Below are positions 38,505 to 50,746 of a stretch of DNA of 64,000 nt, piece after piece (within the stretch, counting starts at the first letter, position 1; the number at the start of each line of letters is the position of its first letter). The notes beneath the pieces were generated by a model, which saw only the letters and a list, made by a program, of their open reading frames with translations, did not search any database and was not told where the DNA came from. Origin of the DNA: Ceraceosorus guamensis. Taxonomy: Eukaryota; Basidiomycota; Exobasidiomycetes; Ceraceosorales; Ceraceosoraceae. The stretch is taken from positions 41,049 to 105,048 of the forward strand of contig NW_020290040.1 in the NCBI RefSeq assembly GCF_003144195.1, given 5' to 3'. A program made the translations under genes and the position numbers.

Positions 38505-41500
38505 GCGGACGGGTCGATTGCTGCGTCTGCCCAAGGTCTATGTACTCCAACTCTTCCGCCAATCGCCTTCTCCGCTCTTTCCCACCTCCTCCTCATGCAC
38601 CAGCATCCCACTGTCACGCCTGTGTGGAGCACCAATGCTTTCCCCACTCAGCTCGAGTCTCGACTCCACCCTTCGAACCCCTCTCGCCTTCAAGCTATTG
38701 AAAGAGGTCATCGATCGCCAAATTCAAAAGCCATCGATGACCGCCAAAGTGTATACGTGTACTACTAGACTGCTTCCTCTCGACCCATAGCCGGCAGCCG
38801 ATCATTCGCCTACGCGCCTTATCGACTCTCGACGACTCACGACACTGACCGGCCATCCTCTGCGGCCACTCCACTTCCTGATACGTGTGCTACTGCTGCG
38901 ACCTTCTAGTCGTACGGTGCTCGTGGTCAATCCGCCGACCGACGCCATAAACTCACACACGCGCTTGTCCATGAGTCCTGAAGATCGCACTGCGCCTTCA
39001 TCCTCAAAGTAGCCATACTTCCGACGAGGACGGTTCTTCGTGGGACCGTTCTGACCAACCTTTCCGCCATCCACCACCGCGCTTGGCGCTTCTTTTGAAT
39101 GCCGAGCAGCCAGCCACTCGATGCCAAGTCCCTAGCTACCGGTTTATTACCAGGTTGCGGACACCCCCAAGGTCGTCTGACACAATCTTCTCGCCCTCGA
39201 ACGACCTATAAGCTCTCTACACTGAGCGCCTCCTCCTCCCTACCTTTCGAGCATCAGTCTCGGATCCCCTCCCGTCTGTCGTGCACGCAAGCACTCCGCT
39301 ACGGTGTGCGCTGCACTTGCTCCGGCTTCACACTTCCCCTCTGCTCCACCCGAATCACCAACACAACAAAACACTCTCCGCCCCTCCTTTGCCACCATTC
39401 CAAACCCACTTCCCAGCTCTCCTCATCGTGCAAAGCTCCACCATCTCTTGCTTTGCCCCCACACCTATGCCACACACCACCTATGAGAAATAACTGAGAC
39501 TTCACCTGAAGCATGGAAGCCTGCGTTGCTCAATGTGCGACTCGTGCCGTGAGGGCCAAGCTGTAGTTCCGCGAGGAGATGCCCGATCCTACGCACGATT
39601 GAATAGTGTCAAGGACAATCGTGATGTCGATTGCGCTGGACGAAACATCTTGGCTGCTGGACTCTCTGCTTCTGCGCCATTTCTGTTTACAGGGACTTGT
39701 ACCTGTAGCGGCACCTTTTAGGTCAACGACGTGAAAGAAAGAGGTGCGCAATGCCCATTCATTTCAGCCTTGACCTTCAAATGCTGTGAGTCTCTGCAAT
39801 GTACTTGATCTTCGGACGCCAGGACTTTGCTATTGGACACTATTGTATCACTGCCAGCGTAGATTGGACCGTTGCGTCGGCTCGTGCCGCTATAGCCGTG
39901 CGCTTGCATGGCGATTGCATGGCTCGATCGCGAGCCTAGCAAAGCACTCTGCGTGACTTTATTTCGTACGTGCCGTGAGCATGCTGGATCACCAAACGGG
40001 AGCAAATCCCATCCATACACGATTTTGAATTTTGAATTGCATCAGCATCTAATTTGGGGAGAGAGGCGGAGGAGTGTTGGGGAGGGGGGNNNNNNNNNNN
40101 NNNNNNNNNNNNNNNNNNNNNNNNNNNNNGGGGGGGGAGAACTTGATCTTCTTCATCATGTGCAGTTTTGTCTAAATTGAGCTAAGGGAAAGAGTAACAA
40201 GTCTTTTTTGGGCAACTTGCTCCGTCAACGCGTTGGACCCATGCACCGCTCGGACGGTGTCATCTTACGGACGACGCTCCCGTCCCCATTCGCAAGCTCG
40301 AAGTTGTCCCGTCCCGCTGCTCGCTTCGTGTTGCAGAAGCGAGGACAATGACGAATGTAGGTACTTGTACCTGTACCGTTTGGTAAAGTTAGCGATCCCG
40401 CACAGCCGTCTGCTGCGGCAGCCAAAGGGGCACCGTTTGTTTCGCTGTTTGGCTTGCCGGGGCTGTAGGTACCTTGATAGGTAGTGCGGGTAGTAGGTAC
40501 AATCGTAGTGCATGTACCGGTAGTAGGGTTGGGAGTGGAGTCACCCGTGCTCGATCAAGATTCCCATGCGGTATGCGCATTCGTAATCAAAAGCAGCAGC
40601 AGGGCCGCTTGCAGCAGCTAGCTTAGATCAGGACGTAATTTCACGATGGACAAGGCCGCTCAAATTCCCCGACGGCCTGCCTCACTTCGAGTAGTAGGTG
40701 CGCACGGGGAGGATCCGCGCTAGGATGACAAGAAGAGCTCATCAGCGGAGAAGGTCAGGATTTCCATTCACTTGCACTGCGCACGGTATGATGTAGATCT
40801 GCCGGAATCTCCTAGATATCCAAGCCTGCTCAAGCTTGGCCGTGCAGCGAAAGACTCTTCTGAGTGCGCTTCCGGGGGCAATTTGGTCTCGGTGTCGACA
40901 TTTTGAAAGTGGCATTTATCGTCACTTGACCTTTCGGATTTCGAGTTCAAAATTCCACCTGGGGCAATAAGTTCGCTATGATATGCCCCTGCTCACTTAC
41001 GGATCACGATGGCCAAAAAAGCTTCCAATCCGCAACTCACACTTGCGCGCAACAGCCGCTCAGCAGCAGCACAGCAGGGGTGTTGGAGAGGGGCAGGCGG
41101 CAGGACATGCTTCCATCCGAACGGCGATCCCGCTGCAGCAGGCCCGCATGCAGCAGCAACAGCAGGACGAAAGAGAAATCTCCGCAAAAGACTAGCCTAG
41201 CCTTGCCGCCTAGCAGCGCATCAAGTTTTGCACTCCCGAAGCGCTGCTACATCGAGACGACGCCTGATGGCACGAAGTGAATGATCGTCTTCGACAAAGT
41301 GGCAAGCGTCGAAGGAGCGGAGTCTTGACGCCCTAAATCTGATCGAGAGCTACGGGGTTGGTCGTCCTGACGCGACGGACATAATGTGGGGAAGAGGCAC
41401 AGTAGAGTGTGAACAGTGCCTTCCGGCCCAGACCAGGTACATGCAGTCTTTACAGACACGCAGGACGAATGAAGATCACACATGTCGCTTCTTGACCCGA

Positions 41501-42062
41501 AGTGGTCTGAGTGTATACACACGCCAAGCGCTTTTGCAGCCGTTCAGACTTGCACGCCTCCGAATCACGAATGAGACAGAGGAAAGGAGCTGCAGCGAGG
41601 CGTGCCACTCACTGTGACTGCCGCTTCTCATGGAAGGGAGAGTTCATCGTGACGCTAGTGGAGTATTCTCCGCAGAGCGTCACCAAGTGTCAGCGTGCCT
41701 TTCGTCATGCACCTTTTATGATCCTTGACGAAGGGTCACACTCGCTGTCGAGGTCTCGCTTTGGAAGCCCTTTGCTCCCGATCTTGCCTGCTTTGTGTAG
41801 TCGGCACATCCGCAGAAGATGAAAAGCGGCGAACCCGTCAAAGCAGAGATGCGGTGAAGCCCCTCACCCGGCTCGCCACTTTCTCTCCACCTTACCGTTC
41901 CCCCACACGGATCATTCACCCTCCCCCAAAATTTATACTGCAAGAGCGCACCAGCTGGACTGGCAAACACATCGTACCCTTCCGATCATCCAAACGGTCA
42001 AGCGAAGCGCTCGGTAGAGAGCAAGACAAGATCAGATCTGCTGGTGCACACGGAAGCTCAGG
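38505..42062. other. 3.6-kb gene-poor region containing an assembly gap
   Basis: No frame is convincing. Contents: pyrimidine-rich sequence at 39190-39480, a poly-G-flanked gap at 40090-40129, GTAGGTACTTGTACC-like short inverted words at 40355-40520, and GAATCAC+GAATGAG at 41562-41575. A small gene hidden by the gap cannot be excluded. Confidence 0.5.
40090..40129. other. Assembly gap (40 N) inside poly-G
   Basis: Forty N flanked directly by G runs on both sides (GGAGGGGGG before, eight or more G after). The gap is therefore most likely a long poly-G tract that could not be read. Confidence 0.95.
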
Positions 42063-44425
42063 ATGCGAAGCAAATTGCAGAAGCTCTGCCTCGCATCGCT
42101 GATAGCTCTTGCCCAAGCAGTCTCAGCTGCCCATATATTCAGCCCCCTCGACACACCAGACAAACGCAGTCTGGGGGCAGGAGTCGGATTGAAAGTAGGT
42201 AACGTGCTCAGTCGAGGTCTGACACGGCGGTTTGAAGCTTCGCCTCCCGCAAGGTCAGACTTGCACTTGCCCGATGGTATCTTCACCTCTGCGGATCCCC
42301 TCGCGGCCTTGCGCACATTCTGGCACGACTTCTTGTGAGTCTTTGATCTTACCCAGCACGTACTCTTCGCGTTGTTATTGACAATTCTCTTTGCGTCTTG
42401 CTTTGGTAGTGTCTGGCAATTTCCTCAACATTATTTCATTCAGCTGTACGTCATTACTGGCGTGATCGGAGTCATCGCTGTTCTAGGAGCTATGGTGCTG
42501 GGCAGAAGGTTGTACACCAAGCAGCTATGGATCATCCGGATTCAAGAGACCGTCGGAGGCTGCAGGATCCTCGTTCCGCACACCATTCTTGCCTTCACGC
42601 TGGTCGCCTGCGTATTCATTGGCGTGTGGCTTGCCTTCACTTGGGTGGGATCGATGCCCTCGACTCGCACGCCAATGTGAACTCACTCGGCTTTGAACTC
42701 TCCGCGACACAGCTTCTCATCGGTGTTCATCATTGGGGAGTTACCCCAACGGTAGCAGGATGGATGATCCTTTTGCCGTGGCTGCCTCTATGGATCGCAG
42801 CCTGGTTAGGAGCCTGGGGCACTTTGTACGCTTCACCAGGCTGGCAATCGATGCGGTACCATGCAACCTCTTGGACCGACGCACGCAAGTGGATTCCGAA
42901 TCCTTTCATGTGCAATCTCATCCTCGTCGGCACCCCCTCGCTGCTGGTGGGCTGCACCGTCGGCATCACTGTCCCTTTTGGACTCAGATGGGACAAAGCG
43001 GTGCACATGTGGCAGATTTGGGATGGGCAGCAAGCTAACGCGAGCGGCAGCATAACTCCAGAAGTGCTGTCTCAAGCGTATGATATCTGGGAAGAAGCCG
43101 AGGACGCGATTTGGTGGTTGGGATTGGGATTCTTGGTCTGGTGCTTCTGGGCCTACGGATTTGGTTTGTTCTACTTCTTCGTCGGTTTTGAGCTTCAAAG
43201 AACCATCCGCAAGCAAATCAGGGAACAGCTGGCTCTTGGAGAACTCGCCAGAAAGGAAGGAGTCACTCCTCACAATCGGCCAGTGTGGACGGATGCGGAA
43301 GGCGATACTCGCTCCGAGGACTGTCAGAGCCCCGCCGAGGAAGCAGCGCTTGCCGAGACCGGCGTCGTGGACATTGCCGCTCCCGGCAAGCTCCAAAAAG
43401 ATGACGAGGAAGCCCAGTTTGAGGCGAACTCTCCGATCAGCTCGTCCACGCCTGCTCCGCAAGCTGTTGGGAAGGGCAATGTGCGCAAAGGAAAGGAAGC
43501 GGAGACGCACGCTGCAATGATCGAGCGTGCGCGTCAAGCCCAGACTTACCTCGACGAAGAAGCAGAGCTGCAAGCGCGCTCCACGTTCTGGCCACCTGTG
43601 CGCATGGACGGCAATGTTGGCGCACCGCGAACACATCGGTCGCGAGTCAAGCTGCTGAATGAAGCTCTGCGCAATCTGCTGACCATCTGGTCCAGCATCC
43701 TCATCGCCATCTTCCTCTACGCTGTAGCCGTGTCATACTGCGCTTCAGTGGCTATCGAGTGGACAGCAAGATCGGACGCCCCTCAAGCGATTGTGCGCGT
43801 CTATTCTGGGATTAATCTGGCTACGGGTTGGCTAAACTGCGTATGCGGTGGTCTGGTCCTCGTCATCATCTGGCTCAACGCTTTCGAACCAATCTTTTCT
43901 AGTCTACGGAGCGGAAATAGCACAAATGGCACCGTCGGCATGACCACGACTGAACGAGGAGCTCAGGGGATAGCGTCGAGAAGATACACGAGCAATGGCG
44001 CAGCAAATGGCAGTCGGAGAGCATCCAAGCCTTCGTCGTCACTTGGAGCCTTTGCCTTGGGCAGAAGACGACAGAACGCAGCAGGCTCGGACGCTGAAAT
44101 CGGAATGACGAGCACCAATTGGGCTTCGCAATCAGCTTCTCGAATCCGCTTCAGTGGCGCAGGGGCGCCCAACGAGATGGCGACGACACAACTGATTCCA
44201 GACCCTCATCACCGCCAAGACAATATACCCGAAGACGAAGACGAAGGAGCTTCATTCTCTCCCGACGTCGCCTTTCCGGGGGGCGATGCATCTCGCGAAG
44301 ACTTTGGAGGAGCTTCGTTCATATCCAATGCCGAGGCTTCTCGGTCAAATTCGATGGCAAAGACTCAACGAAGCGCTTCCACATTTCACTTTGATGATGA
44401 CGGCGAGAAGGGAATTGCAATGTAG
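42063..44425 (+). CDS. Orphan seven-transmembrane protein with signal peptide
   Basis: Not recognised; no motif of a named receptor or channel family. Three exons (42063-42334, 42410-42644, 42713-44425) give 739 residues. A cleavable-looking signal peptide (LCLASLIALAQAVSAAH, about 7-24) is followed by an 80-residue lumenal/extracellular part. Seven hydrophobic helices lie near 103-122, 147-169, 184-208, 235-258, 301-328, 491-519 and 532-560. Predicted inner loops are basic (RRLYTKQLWIIR) and an outer loop is acidic, fitting N-out/C-in. The fifth inner loop (331-490) is long and charged, and the tail (561-739) is Ser-rich. Intron 2 uses a GTGGGA donor; without it the frame ends early at 42680, so the join is needed for the longer protein. 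Likely a fungal-specific membrane protein. Confidence 0.8.
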
Positions 44426-44523
44426 CTCTGGTCTCTTCACTGGGCTCACGAGGCGGGTGACATTATTGTATTTTTGAGATTGTTATACTTGCTTTGCGAA
44501 TGCACCTCGATTCCCCCGAAATC

Positions 44524-47500
44524 TCAAAGCAGTGGTCCGCCCGCGCCGCAATTGCGAGCGAGCTGGCGAGCCAATCCGAACCTTGCCACGTCTAGCCTTT
44601 GTTTAGCAGCATCGACATCAATGTCGGCGAGGTCTCGCCGAAGCGCGGCTGTTTCCGTCACTGACTCGGCAGGAGAGAGGAGCCTCTCTACGTAACCCAA
44701 AAAGTGCTGCGTGTCGGCACTGGCGCCAGGTCCGCTGATGCTAGATAAGATTTGTTCCACGACACGCAAGAGATCGAATGTCTCCTCGGTAGTGAACAAG
44801 TTCTCCTCGCCTATCCGCAGTGGGAACTCTTCGAATCAGCCAATCGCTCACGAGCGAAGCTATTTGCAGCTGTGGCTAGAAAGCTAGGAGCAGGCAACTC
44901 ACTCTCGAGCAATGGTATGGCATCGATGATCAAGACTGCCCAAAAGCGCTCTGGGGCCACATTGCTTGTGAGGAGCAAGACGAGCAACTCTGCAGCTTCT
45001 CTCAGTCTTCTCTCGGCGTATAGGTGATGAAAGTCTCGATACCTGGCCAGGAACGCCAGCCTACCGGAGATCAAGCTTCTTCCGGATCCGTACTCCTCAT
45101 TCAATTCCACATTTTCATCTTGGGCGTCCACCTTCTCGTTGCTCTTCGAGGTGGGCAGACCATCCAAAAGACTTCTAGGGATGTCGTCCACCAATTTGCA
45201 AAACACGTCTGCTCCTCTGATCACGTATTCTTCAAGGATGGCATCCGCGATACGTCTGACTTGACGCGCGTCACCCGCCCGAACGCAGTACGCTATAGCC
45301 AGTCCATACTGGCCCGAAGCGGCTTTGTGCTTGGCCACCCTCTGAAGGGTGCAAGGGTACTTTGACTATGCTGAGCCTTCTGACCGCTCATTGTGGCATC
45401 GAAAAAAATTGGCACTCACTTTGCACACAGCTCGGGCCTCACCCTCAAGTCTGTGAGCCACACATGCGCCGAGCACCTGCTCCACTTCCCTAGCGAACGC
45501 GTTGCCCCTCTTCTCACTCTCTTCTTTCGCCCGTTGTGCTCTTCTCTCCTTCGCAGCATCCGGATCGTCCGAGTCCTCATCCATCTCCTCTTGCGCTCGT
45601 TCCCCTTCCAACTCTGCTAGTGTCTTGAGTGATAGCCGAGAATTGTAAATGGCATCTGTAGTAGTCGAGGACGACTTGGACTCGTCCAGAGGTACCGAGA
45701 GAATGATGTCTCGCATACGGACGCGGATGCGCTCTGTCGCTGATAGGGGTAAAGACTGCTCGGCAGATAAAATGCAGCCGAGATAGTCCACAGACAGGCG
45801 CCAAAGACCCGAATCGTCCAAAAGAGTCTCTGCGTATTGCTCAATCGCAATGCCCCGCGCGCTGTAGACGCAAGTCGAGGTCAGTGCGAACGCAATAGCA
45901 CGGTGAGCGCATGAAGGCGGCAAGCCGATGCAATCAGGGGTGGCCGATCATGGGACAACACTCACGTCTCGTCATCTGCGATGCCCGCCTTGTCGAGAAG
46001 ATCAATGAGGTGCACGGCGAGCCAAGCGTCGTACTGCAAAAGTTTTTGAACCAGCTGTATGCGAGGCAGAAGATTGAGAGACCACATCAATTGTGCCCAC
46101 AATGCCCGTTCGAAGCTTGTGCTGCGTGTGCTTATTGAAGCTGCTGCGTACTCACCTGGCTGGTCTCACCGCCTGCTATTAAGGACAGCAAACTTTCGCC
46201 ATCCGACGCCTGATCGATGGGCAACTCTTTGAGAATTTGCCGCATAGTCTCGCTGTGCGAAGCACGGTCTCTGCAGACGTCAGTCTTCGAAAATCAACGT
46301 AGTCACCCTGTGAAGGACAGACGTCATGTTTTCTCAAAAGCAGTGCTCAACTCACGGCACATTCTCCCTGCGCATGGTGGGAAGCACATACACTCCCCAA
46401 GCGCCCAGAGCTTCTTTCCAATCTTGACAAGCTTCGAATGTTCTGCCCGCCACACCCGCCACTATTTCCAACAAGCACCTGAATTGCGCTTCATACTCCA
46501 GCCTGGCATCTTCAGCTTCTTCGCTGGAGAAGCTTGCTCGTTTCTTTGATGCATCGAATCTACCGCTGCCTCCAGACGCTTCACCTTCGGCTTCGTCCGC
46601 ACCGCCAGCCAGTTCCAATTCGGCTCGATCCATGTCCTTTTCGAGTCTGGAGAGCAGAGCTCGAACACCGAGCACCCAGCTCCTTCGAGTGTTGACAAAT
46701 TGCCTTTCCGTACCAAAGCTGGTGGAGCGTGGAAGGGTGTCGAACAGCTCTGCCACCTCTACGGAGAGGCGAGCGATGGTGGACGATTGGTGAGTTGACA
46801 GACTACGCAGCAGTGTAGCTGCGCTCTTGTTGAATCCTCTGATGGTGAGTCGGAGAAGGTAGTCCCAGTATTGAGCGTGCTCGTAAGGCACGGCAGACGA
46901 AATGACTAGCCTTCCTTCCTCAGTGGAAGGAGCTGCGCGTGGCGGGTCAAGATGCTCAGCAAAGGGCAGAGTGAGAAGTGCTCCCACACGCATATGATCA
47001 TGAGCGCCTAACTCAGCGCGCCACTCACCTGGATCGATGATGTTCACCCAATTGAGCAGCTCCTCCCCGACGATTCCCATGCCTTCTCCGTCCTGTGGCA
47101 GATACATCGTCGTAGCCAGCGAGAGGATCTGTCTCGCTTCCGCGCAGCAGCTAGCTCTTCGCCTCAGGCCTTCCAGCTCCGCCTTTAATTCCTTTCTCGT
47201 CTCGTTCGAAGTGGCATTGGAAGAAGTCAACTCCGATAGCTCTTCTAGCCTGCTTCCCAACCGCCTCTGAAATGTGGTCAGATCGCGGGAGTAAAGGTTG
47301 GTGGATACTCTAGACAGGCGAGAGATGGTCTCGGCTGTAATCGAGACTGTTTGACGTGAGTGAGAGGCCGCTCCCAGAAAGGAGGATCTGCTGGAAAAGG
47401 CTTCGTCGCGCGCGCTAGACTGAGGCTGGATGATTTGCTTGAGATTGGAAAAGACTATGTAAGAAGAGACGAGAAACTGTCGAGGAGTGATCACGAGTAG

Positions 47501-47754
47501 GACGAGAAAGGCACCGCGGTTCGAGCGTGTCAGCATTACACGCGGTCACGTTGGTACCAGTAGGCACGTCAGTACAGCCACTCTCTGCTGACCGAACTTA
47601 CATTGACAGTGTCTTCATCGGCCCAATCACCCGCAAACATTCCACGCAGTAGAGTATCCCTCAGCGGCTCAGGTTTCCAGGCTAGCGGTTCCAGCATCTC
47701 CACTTGTTTCGGAGGCAGCTGAGATCGAGAAGAGGTCGAAGCAAAGTTGGACAT
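44524..47754 (-). CDS. NUP85: Nucleoporin NUP85 (Y-complex/Nup84 subcomplex)
   Basis: Structural scaffold of the nuclear pore, binding Seh1 in the Y complex. Seven exons (47602-47754, 46356-47476, 46156-46270, 45966-46054, 45420-45861, 44903-45341, 44524-44810) join in frame to 881 residues. Matches to NUP85: HAQYWDYLLRLTIRGF, LLQYDAWLAVHLIDLLDKA, LLDDSGLWRLSVDYLGCI, GLAIAYCVRAGD, GRLAFLARYRDFHHLYAERRLREAAELLVLLLTS (in two adjoining pieces), APERFWAVLIIDAIPLLE, and LFTTEETFDLLR. The final residues ARFGLARQLARNCG match the family end. Odd features are an acidic/charged insertion in the C-terminal half (EEMDEDSDDPDAAKERR) and a Glu/Ala-rich one near 46560-46650. It is tail-to-tail with the 7TM gene, only 98 bp between stops. 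Confidence 0.92.
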
Positions 47755-48164
47755 TGCGAATGTTGTAGGCAGGCGATACTTTGACTTGGAGAAACGTTGA
47801 GTATCCCTGATCGAACTGGTCGAGCAGTTGGACGGGTTTTGATTGGGCGTTGGGGTCGATCGTGCTTGCCTGCGCTTCGAGGTCGGGGTCAATTTGGTGC
47901 CTGACAATGTTGCGACGAGAAATACACATGAGCAGCTTGCTTGATCAGGACTGACGTGCTATGGTCGTTCGTCCGGAGGCAACAGGTCGGGTCACAGAGT
48001 TGTTGAGTGTGAGTCGAGCTCGGTTGCTTAAATGCATGACCTGCCTGCATGCTTCTTCTCGACCAAAGGCGCGCGTCGCCGGTGCGCGTTGGGCGTGCCT
48101 CAACCGATCACGTGAGAGCCCAATCACCAGACGGTCGAAAGCGAAGCAAGTACACAACAATGGT

Positions 48165-48185
48165 GAATCACGAATCTTGAATCAC
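48165..48185. repeat. Three tandem heptads GAATCAC/GAATCTT/GAATCAC
   Basis: Perfect head-to-tail 7-bp units about 410 bp upstream of the NUP85 start, followed by a further AATCTTGAATG. It mixes the CAC and CTT variants in one array, which links the two word families. Confidence 0.7.
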
Positions 48186-48500
48186 AATCTTGAATGAAGT
48201 TCCCATCAGGCTCGCCGCGCTCATTAAGACTCGTGGCGCCTGATCTCTCGGAACACACAGCACTCGGTCCTCTGTCCTGCTACCGTATCGCTGGGGCCCA
48301 TCAGTGATCAGTATGCAGCAGACCCACAATCGTGAAAGCGCAAATGCGGCTTCAAACATGGCAGCAATAAAGGGCGAAGAGCAAGGAGAAATTGAAAGCC
48401 ATTGTGCTCATGGGTCTTCTGAGGGTGACGTACGAATCAGACGTATGTGGGCAGATATGGTAGGAGAAAAGCGGAGTGTGAAGATCGCGCCGCTAGACTT

Positions 48501-48515
48501 GGGGGGGGGGGGGGG
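48501..48515. repeat. Poly-G tract, 15 nt
   Basis: An uninterrupted run of 15 G in the spacer about 200 bp beyond the SRP40 stop codon. It is a shorter internal relative of the tracts at 1-45, 7124-7154 and 40090. Confidence 0.9.
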
Positions 48516-48713
48516 CGACTTTGTGAATCGTATGGCGTTCAGCATTTGAGTCCTATGCGCTGCGGGAATGTCGGAATCAAGACCTATTCATCGTCGTACG
48601 TGAACTTGAAGGACCTGTTGAGCAGCGAAGAAGCAATGCTTCTGCAGTCAGCGCAGCTATCAAAGCGAACGTCAAGCGCCGATCCAGCGGGCGCACGCGC
48701 ATACGGGTGCCAC

Positions 48714-50746
48714 TTACTTGCTTCCCATGTCGATCGCTTCTCCACCAGCTCTGTAATTGCCCCTCTTCATCTTGTTCTTTGCCTTTGTAAAAGCTTTACC
48801 CTTCGCAGGTGCAAAGTCTGCCGCCGCTTTAGCTCCATAGCCAGAAGTTCCGGCCTGCATGATGTTCGTAGAACGCATAGGTCGGGTCAGCAAACGTTTC
48901 TTGCGCGAATCGATACGAGGTGCCAAAGACCTCCGCCTACTCACAAGGGCTCTGTATGACATGTCCCTCATGCCGTCGTGCGCGTACTCGACAGCGTCGG
49001 CCTTGATGCGCGAAAAGGGAACACCCGTTTGACGCTTTACCTTGCCGGTAGAGGTGTCGACGGAGGGCGAAGCGCTCAAGGACGGGAGTGAAGCCGTGGC
49101 TGCGGTGCTTGTTGCTACTACTGGTGTGCTCGTCTTTGGTTCCACTGCCAAGATGGCGGCGGCAGGCTTTGCCACTGATGCTGAAGATGACGACGAAGAA
49201 GAGGAAGAAGAAGAGGAGGAAGCAGAAGATGATGAGGAGGAGGAAGATGAGGAAGAAGAAGACGAGGAGTCGGAATCGGAATCGGAATCGGAGTCTGAGC
49301 CCGACTCAGATTCGGAACTGGAACTGGAGCTGGAGCTGTCGGACGAATTGGATTCAGAGCTCGAGCTCGAGTCAGAGCTGGACGATGCCGAATCTGATTC
49401 CGAAGCCGAGTCCGCCTTTGCCTTCTTGGCATTCGCCTTTGCGCTTTCCAGCTTCTTCTCCAGTAAAGCCTTTGCGACGCTCTTCTTCTTCGCCACAGCC
49501 GGCTGTGTTGCAGTCTCTGCTGGTCCAGTCTTCTCATTGGTCCTCTCAGAAGCTTTGACCACCCTGACAGGTGTGACTGCTGCTGCTCTTGCCGCTGCCA
49601 CTGCAGGACTCACTCCTGGCTCTTGCTTGATCTTGACCAGTGCAGCGTTTGCTTGTGCCTCCTTCTCTTGCGCATCCGTATCGGAGTCGGATTCAGAGTC
49701 AGAGTCAGAATCAGAATCAGAGTCAGAATCCGAGTCTGATTCTGAAGTCAAACTCGAGCTGGAACTCGATTCTGATTCGGTATCCGAACTGCTGCTGCTG
49801 CTGCTGCTGCTGGTATCGCTGTCGCTGCCGCTTTCGCTTGCCTGCTTGCTTTCTGAAGCCTGCTTCTTTTCAGCGTCCGCTTTCGCTGGTGAAGAGATTC
49901 CCGGATCTGAGGCATCATCGCTGGTAATTGTGGGGCTTGTAGCAGTCGTCACAACTGGCTGAGCTGCTTTGCGACCTGCTGAGCTTGGCGTTGGTTGTGA
50001 GGAGTCTTCGGATGAGGATGAGGATGAGGACGAGGATGAAGAGGAGGAAGAGGAGGAAGAGGAGGAAGAGGAGGAGGCGGAGCTCGAGCTTGAGCTTGAA
50101 TTGGAGCTGGACGATGAGGATGAGTCGCTGCTGCTGGATGAATCGCTCTCGTCACTGCTATCACTATCACTGTCCCCGTCCTTGTCGTCCGACTTGGCGA
50201 CTTGGCGCGTGCCTTGCTCCACCTTCGACGCAACGGTGGGCTCTTGAGGCACAGCACCCACTTCCATGTCCATCTCCACCTCTTCCAGTCCACTCAACAC
50301 TTCCTGAACCATGTCTGCCGATTTTCTAGCCCTCTTCGTCGGTCTACCATCCGAGCCATTTGTGGATCCGGACCCTGACTTGGACTCTGTCGCGAGAGCG
50401 GCGGCAGAGCCTGGAAAATGCACTGACAGAAAACTGTGCACGTAGGAAAGTGCGATTTTGACTATGCGATGAGATTTCGAGGCAAAAGTAAGCGGAGCGA
50501 GCGAGGGCAAAGGGACGCGCAAGATGCGCAAGAAAGTGCCGGGGGGCGATCGAGATGTTAAGCAATTAGCGACTCACATCCGTTCGAAGAGCTCTCGGTG
50601 GTGGCCGGGGATGATGGGACGACGACGTCTGACTCTGCTTGGTCAGACACTGCTTTACGCTTGCCCTTGCCCGTGCCCGCGCCTGGCGCCGTCGTTGTTG
50701 GTGCATGACCGCCTCCCGGGGCTAAAGCGGCTGCTCTTTTGACCAT
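48714..50746 (-). CDS. SRP40: Nucleolar phosphoprotein SRP40/NOLC1 (Nopp140-like)
   Basis: Chaperone-like nucleolar protein linked to snoRNP biogenesis and RNA polymerase I. Three exons (50578-50746, 48945-50461, 48714-48854) give 608 residues. The N-terminal part includes KIALSYVHSFLSVHF, similar to the LisH-like start of Nopp140. The middle alternates long Ser/Asp/Glu tracts (pure Ser runs above 15, and SESDSD repeats) with basic Lys/Ala/Pro spacers: classic casein kinase 2 substrate architecture. The C-terminal SRP40 domain (532-608) shows PFSRIKADAVEYAHDGMRDMSYRAL, then AGTSGYGAKAAADFAPAKGKAF, and KKxKRGxYRGG-like KNKMKRGNYRAGG. The last exon junction lies inside this domain and fits in phase. 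Ser tract lengths may be unstable because many codons are repetitive. Confidence 0.92.

Larger units (their letters stand above)
47755..48713. other. Intergenic, NUP85 promoter and SRP40 3' side
   Basis: No gene seen. Contains GATCACGTGAG at 48106, three perfect heptads at 48165-48185, and a G15 tract at 48501-48515. Confidence 0.6.

Noticed and set aside
38802-39127. Minus-strand frames downstream of DHH1
   Set aside because: Overlapping frames of similar length in several registers, no splice logic and no recognisable motif.
46990-47037. Possible short intron in NUP85 (GTGAGTGG...GGGAG)
   Set aside because: The frame stays open without it and the acceptor is poor; left unspliced.
49042-49962. 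306-codon open frame rich in Glu/Asp on the plus strand
   Set aside because: It is the exact antisense of the Ser/Asp-rich part of SRP40; repetitive codons read as acidic runs on the other strand. SRP40 itself has splice-supported domains at both ends.
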